A stretch of DNA of 64,000 nucleotides, taken from assembly GCF_016031655.1 (NCBI RefSeq), contig NZ_JACCHQ010000003.1:62001-126000 (forward strand), written 5' to 3'. The notes beneath the pieces were generated by a model. The model did not search any database. It was not told the DNA's origin and was given only the letters and a program-made list of their open reading frames with translations. Positions within the stretch are counted from its first letter, which is position 1; each line of letters begins with the position of its first letter. Below, piece after piece: positions 62,345 to 64,000 of the stretch. A program made the position numbers and the translations under genes. This DNA is from Bradyrhizobium glycinis (GTDB lineage Bacteria; Pseudomonadota; Alphaproteobacteria; Rhizobiales; Xanthobacteraceae).

Positions 62345-62493
62345 GCCCTCTCCCCTTGTGGGAGAGGGCAGCACCGCCCTTGCAAGGAACTCACTCGGGT
62401 GAGGGGTTGGCTCCGCAGTAACACTTTTCGTGTGGAGAGAGACCCCTCACCCGGCAGCCTTCGGCTGCCACCCTCTCCCACAAGGGGAGAGGG
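62345..62493. repeat. CCCTCTCCC palindromic repeat, second member
   Basis: GCCCTCTCCCCTTGTGGGAG (left) and CCCTCTCCCACAAGGGGAGA (right) are hairpins and also complement each other across the element; ACTCGGGTGAGGGG pairs with CCCCTCACCCGG inside. It lies between the DUF35 and MaoC genes of one probable operon. Confidence 0.85.
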
Positions 62494-62510
62494 TTACGTT
62501 GTGCTTCGCC

Positions 62511-62900
62511 TCAAGCCGGCGTGAAGAACGGCAGCGGGGCGCCGTCGGTCGGCTTGAACACCACCTTCACCTTCTGGCCGATCTTGAGCTTCTCGAGATC
62601 GCAGTCGACGAAATTGGTCTGCACCGACGGCCCCTCCTTCAGCGTGACGTAGCCGATGGCGTAAGGGCCGGTCGGCGACTTCCGCATCAGGCTGTAGGTG
62701 TAGATCGTGCCCTCGCCCGAGGCCTGCTCCCACACCGTCTCGTCGGAGTAGCAGAACGGGCAGATCGAACGCGGGAAGTAGTGCGCTTCGCCGCAGGCGG
62801 TGCAGCGCTTGATCATGAACTTGCCCTCTTTCGCCGCGTCCCAGAACGCGGCGGTCTCGGGGTTCGTGACCGGTGCCGGATACTTTTTCATTTCGCTCAT
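62511..62900 (-). CDS. Zn-ribbon/OB-fold (DUF35) acyl-CoA-associated protein
   Basis: The 129-residue protein has a zinc ribbon (CTACGEAHYFPRSICPFC, four cysteines at about 33-50) followed by an OB fold (GTIYTYSLMRKSPTGPYAIG). Such DUF35 proteins pair with SCP-x-like thiolases as stabilising partners. Its ATG at 62900 shares its A with the thiolase TGA (TGATG), so it is translated with its partner. Confidence 0.92.
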   Translation of the reverse strand: MSEMKKYPAPVTNPETAAFWDAAKEGKFMIKRCTACGEAHYFPRSICPFCYSDETVWEQASGEGTIYTYSLMRKSPTGPYAIGYVTLKEGPSVQTNFVDCDLEKLKIGQKVKVVFKPTDGAPLPFFTPA

Positions 62901-64000
62901 CACACGCGCTCCAGAATGGCGGTCGAGGCGGCGTGGCGAACACCCAAGAGGCCGCCGGTGCCGTGGGCGATGGCGAGATCGCAATTCTTGACCTGCACCT
63001 TCGGATGCGCCTCGCCGCGCAGCTGGCGCACGGCCTCGAGGATCTTGGTCATGCCGCCGCGGTTGACGGGATGGTTGCTGCAGAGGCCGCCGCCGTCGGT
63101 GTTGAACGGCAGCTTGCCGACGCCCGAGATCAGGTTGCCGTCGGCGACGAACTTGCCGCCCTCGCCCTTCTTGCAGAAGCCGAGGTCTTCCAGCTGCATC
63201 AGCACCGTGATGGTGAAGCTGTCATAGATCGAGGCGTATTTGATGTCCTTCGGCGTGATGCCGGCTTCCTCGAACGCGCGTGGGCCGGACCAGACGCCAG
63301 CGGAGTACGTGAGATCGAGATCCTTGCCGCCGCGCGGGCCCTTCATGGCCTCGCCATGGCCGATCAGGCGTACCAGCGGCTTCTTCAGGCTCTTGGCAAT
63401 CTCCGGCGTCGTCACGATCAGTGCGCCGCCGCCGTCGGAGACGACGCAGCAATCCATGCGATGCAGGGGATCGGAGATCATCGGCGAGTTCAGGACGTCC
63501 TCGACGGTGACGACGTCCTTGAGCATCGCATGCGGATTGTACTGCGCATGATGCGAGGCCGCGACCTTGATCCAGGCCAGCTGCTCGGAGGTGGTGCCAT
63601 AGTCGTGCATGTGGCGCATGGCACACATGCCATAGGCATTGTGCGTGGTCGCCCCGTAGGCGGATTCGAAATCGACCTCGGCGCCGGCCGCGCGCGGCGG
63701 CATCGCGCCGGTGCGCGGCTTGCCGGCCAGCGTCACGAGCGCGATCGAGCATTTGCCGGCGGCGATCGCCTCGGCGGCATGGCCGAGATGGATGATGTAG
63801 GAACAGCCGCCGGTCTCGGTGGAATCGACGTGACGAAGCTTCTTGGTGTTCAGGCCGAGATAATCGACCATCGGCCAGGCGCCGCCGGGCGCATCGCCCG
63901 CGCAGAAATAGCCGTCGATGTCGTCCTTGCTGATCCCGGCATCCTCGATCGCACCCTTGGCGACCTCGGCATGGAGCTGGGCGGTGGATTTGTCCGGCGC
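62900..64000 (-). CDS. SCP-x-like thiolase, N-terminus beyond the right edge
   Basis: The open frame runs to the window edge, giving 366 visible residues. VDSTETGGCSYIIHLGHAAE contains the nucleophile-position Cys, NPHAMLKDVVTVEDVLNSPM and DCCVVSDGGGALIV follow, and the C-terminus has a second-half His in IAHGTGGLLG rather than the CGGG of biosynthetic thiolases. This is the lipid-transfer/SCP-x branch that works with DUF35 proteins, on branched or steroid-like acyl-CoA. About 20 residues plus the start codon are missing. Confidence 0.9.
   Translation of the reverse strand, partial: APDKSTAQLHAEVAKGAIEDAGISKDDIDGYFCAGDAPGGAWPMVDYLGLNTKKLRHVDSTETGGCSYIIHLGHAAEAIAAGKCSIALVTLAGKPRTGAMPPRAAGAEVDFESAYGATTHNAYGMCAMRHMHDYGTTSEQLAWIKVAASHHAQYNPHAMLKDVVTVEDVLNSPMISDPLHRMDCCVVSDGGGALIVTTPEIAKSLKKPLVRLIGHGEAMKGPRGGKDLDLTYSAGVWSGPRAFEEAGITPKDIKYASIYDSFTITVLMQLEDLGFCKKGEGGKFVADGNLISGVGKLPFNTDGGGLCSNHPVNRGGMTKILEAVRQLRGEAHPKVQVKNCDLAIAHGTGGLLGVRHAASTAILERV

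Noticed and set aside
61279..62493. Short regularly placed palindromes considered as a CRISPR array
   Set aside because: The units are inverted repeats of unequal length around a gene, without direct repeats, spacers or cas genes.

Overview
This looks like a chromosomal segment of a Bradyrhizobium-type alphaproteobacterium (Nitrobacteraceae). Evidence: uniformly high GC, the gene families present (PAS hybrid kinases, FecR/VCBS proteins, host-attachment protein, DUF3775, a large set of aromatic and organic-acid catabolism genes), and dispersed palindromic repeats of a kind I recall from Bradyrhizobium/Rhodopseudomonas intergenic DNA. There is no phage, integrase, transposase, CRISPR array or rRNA operon. 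Genus assignment is inference from gene content.

Layout. 1-4 kb: the start of a large VCBS-repeat protein running off the left edge, a divergent FecR-domain protein plus TPR protein, and tRNA-Leu(GAG). 4-10.4 kb: FliN-like C-ring domain, lipB, a frameshifted DnaB-like ATPase, a tautomerase/LysR divergent pair, a hybrid histidine kinase, acylphosphatase and a PEP-mutase-family lyase. 10.5-19.3 kb: pccA (biotin-dependent acyl-CoA carboxylase alpha chain), a zinc metallopeptidase, a second hybrid kinase, an ArsB/NhaD-type transporter and an MFS carrier. 19.4-23.4 kb: a sugar-acid locus (GntR repressor, MFS, enolase-superfamily dehydratase, gluconate-5-dehydrogenase-like SDR, L-idonate-5-dehydrogenase-like protein) with two palindromes in the divergent promoter. 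23.6-25.6 kb: a NarL-type two-component pair. 25.6-34.3 kb: an aromatic-catabolism locus (extradiol dioxygenase, IclR, mhpA-like hydroxylase, FAH-family hydrolase, orphan substrate-binding protein), then a second IclR with a Bug-type binding protein. 34.4-39.3 kb: ArsR/SRPBCC operon, serine beta-lactamase-fold hydrolase, an SDR lacking the usual catalytic Tyr/Lys, and a GNAT. 39.3-40.5 kb: a gene-free stretch holding a strongly structured RNA-like element and two long inverted repeats. 40.5-54.7 kb: type I phosphodiesterase, 1-Cys peroxiredoxin, chemoreceptor, a photolyase remnant, a lysine-rich histone-like protein, small exported proteins, an AraC regulator, tRNA-Arg(TCG), VOC and GrlR-like proteins. 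54.7-64 kb: a membrane PAS kinase, EamA exporter, NUDIX, DHDPS-family aldolase, and an acyl-CoA module (SDR, MaoC, DUF35, thiolase) that runs off the right edge.

How the genes fit together. Three catabolic modules can be read. The first is L-idonate to 5-ketogluconate to gluconate to 2-keto-3-deoxygluconate. The second is a phenylpropanoid-like route using ring hydroxylation, extradiol cleavage and an FAH-family step. The third is a (3R)-stereospecific beta-oxidation set resembling a split-up peroxisomal D-bifunctional protein. Each of the first two sits beside its own regulator.

The most unusual sequence feature is the structured non-coding element around 39.5-40.1 kb. Next are a near-consensus arsR promoter that appears leaderless with a palindrome in its spacer, and two decayed genes (frameshifted DnaB-like ATPase, photolyase C-terminal scar).
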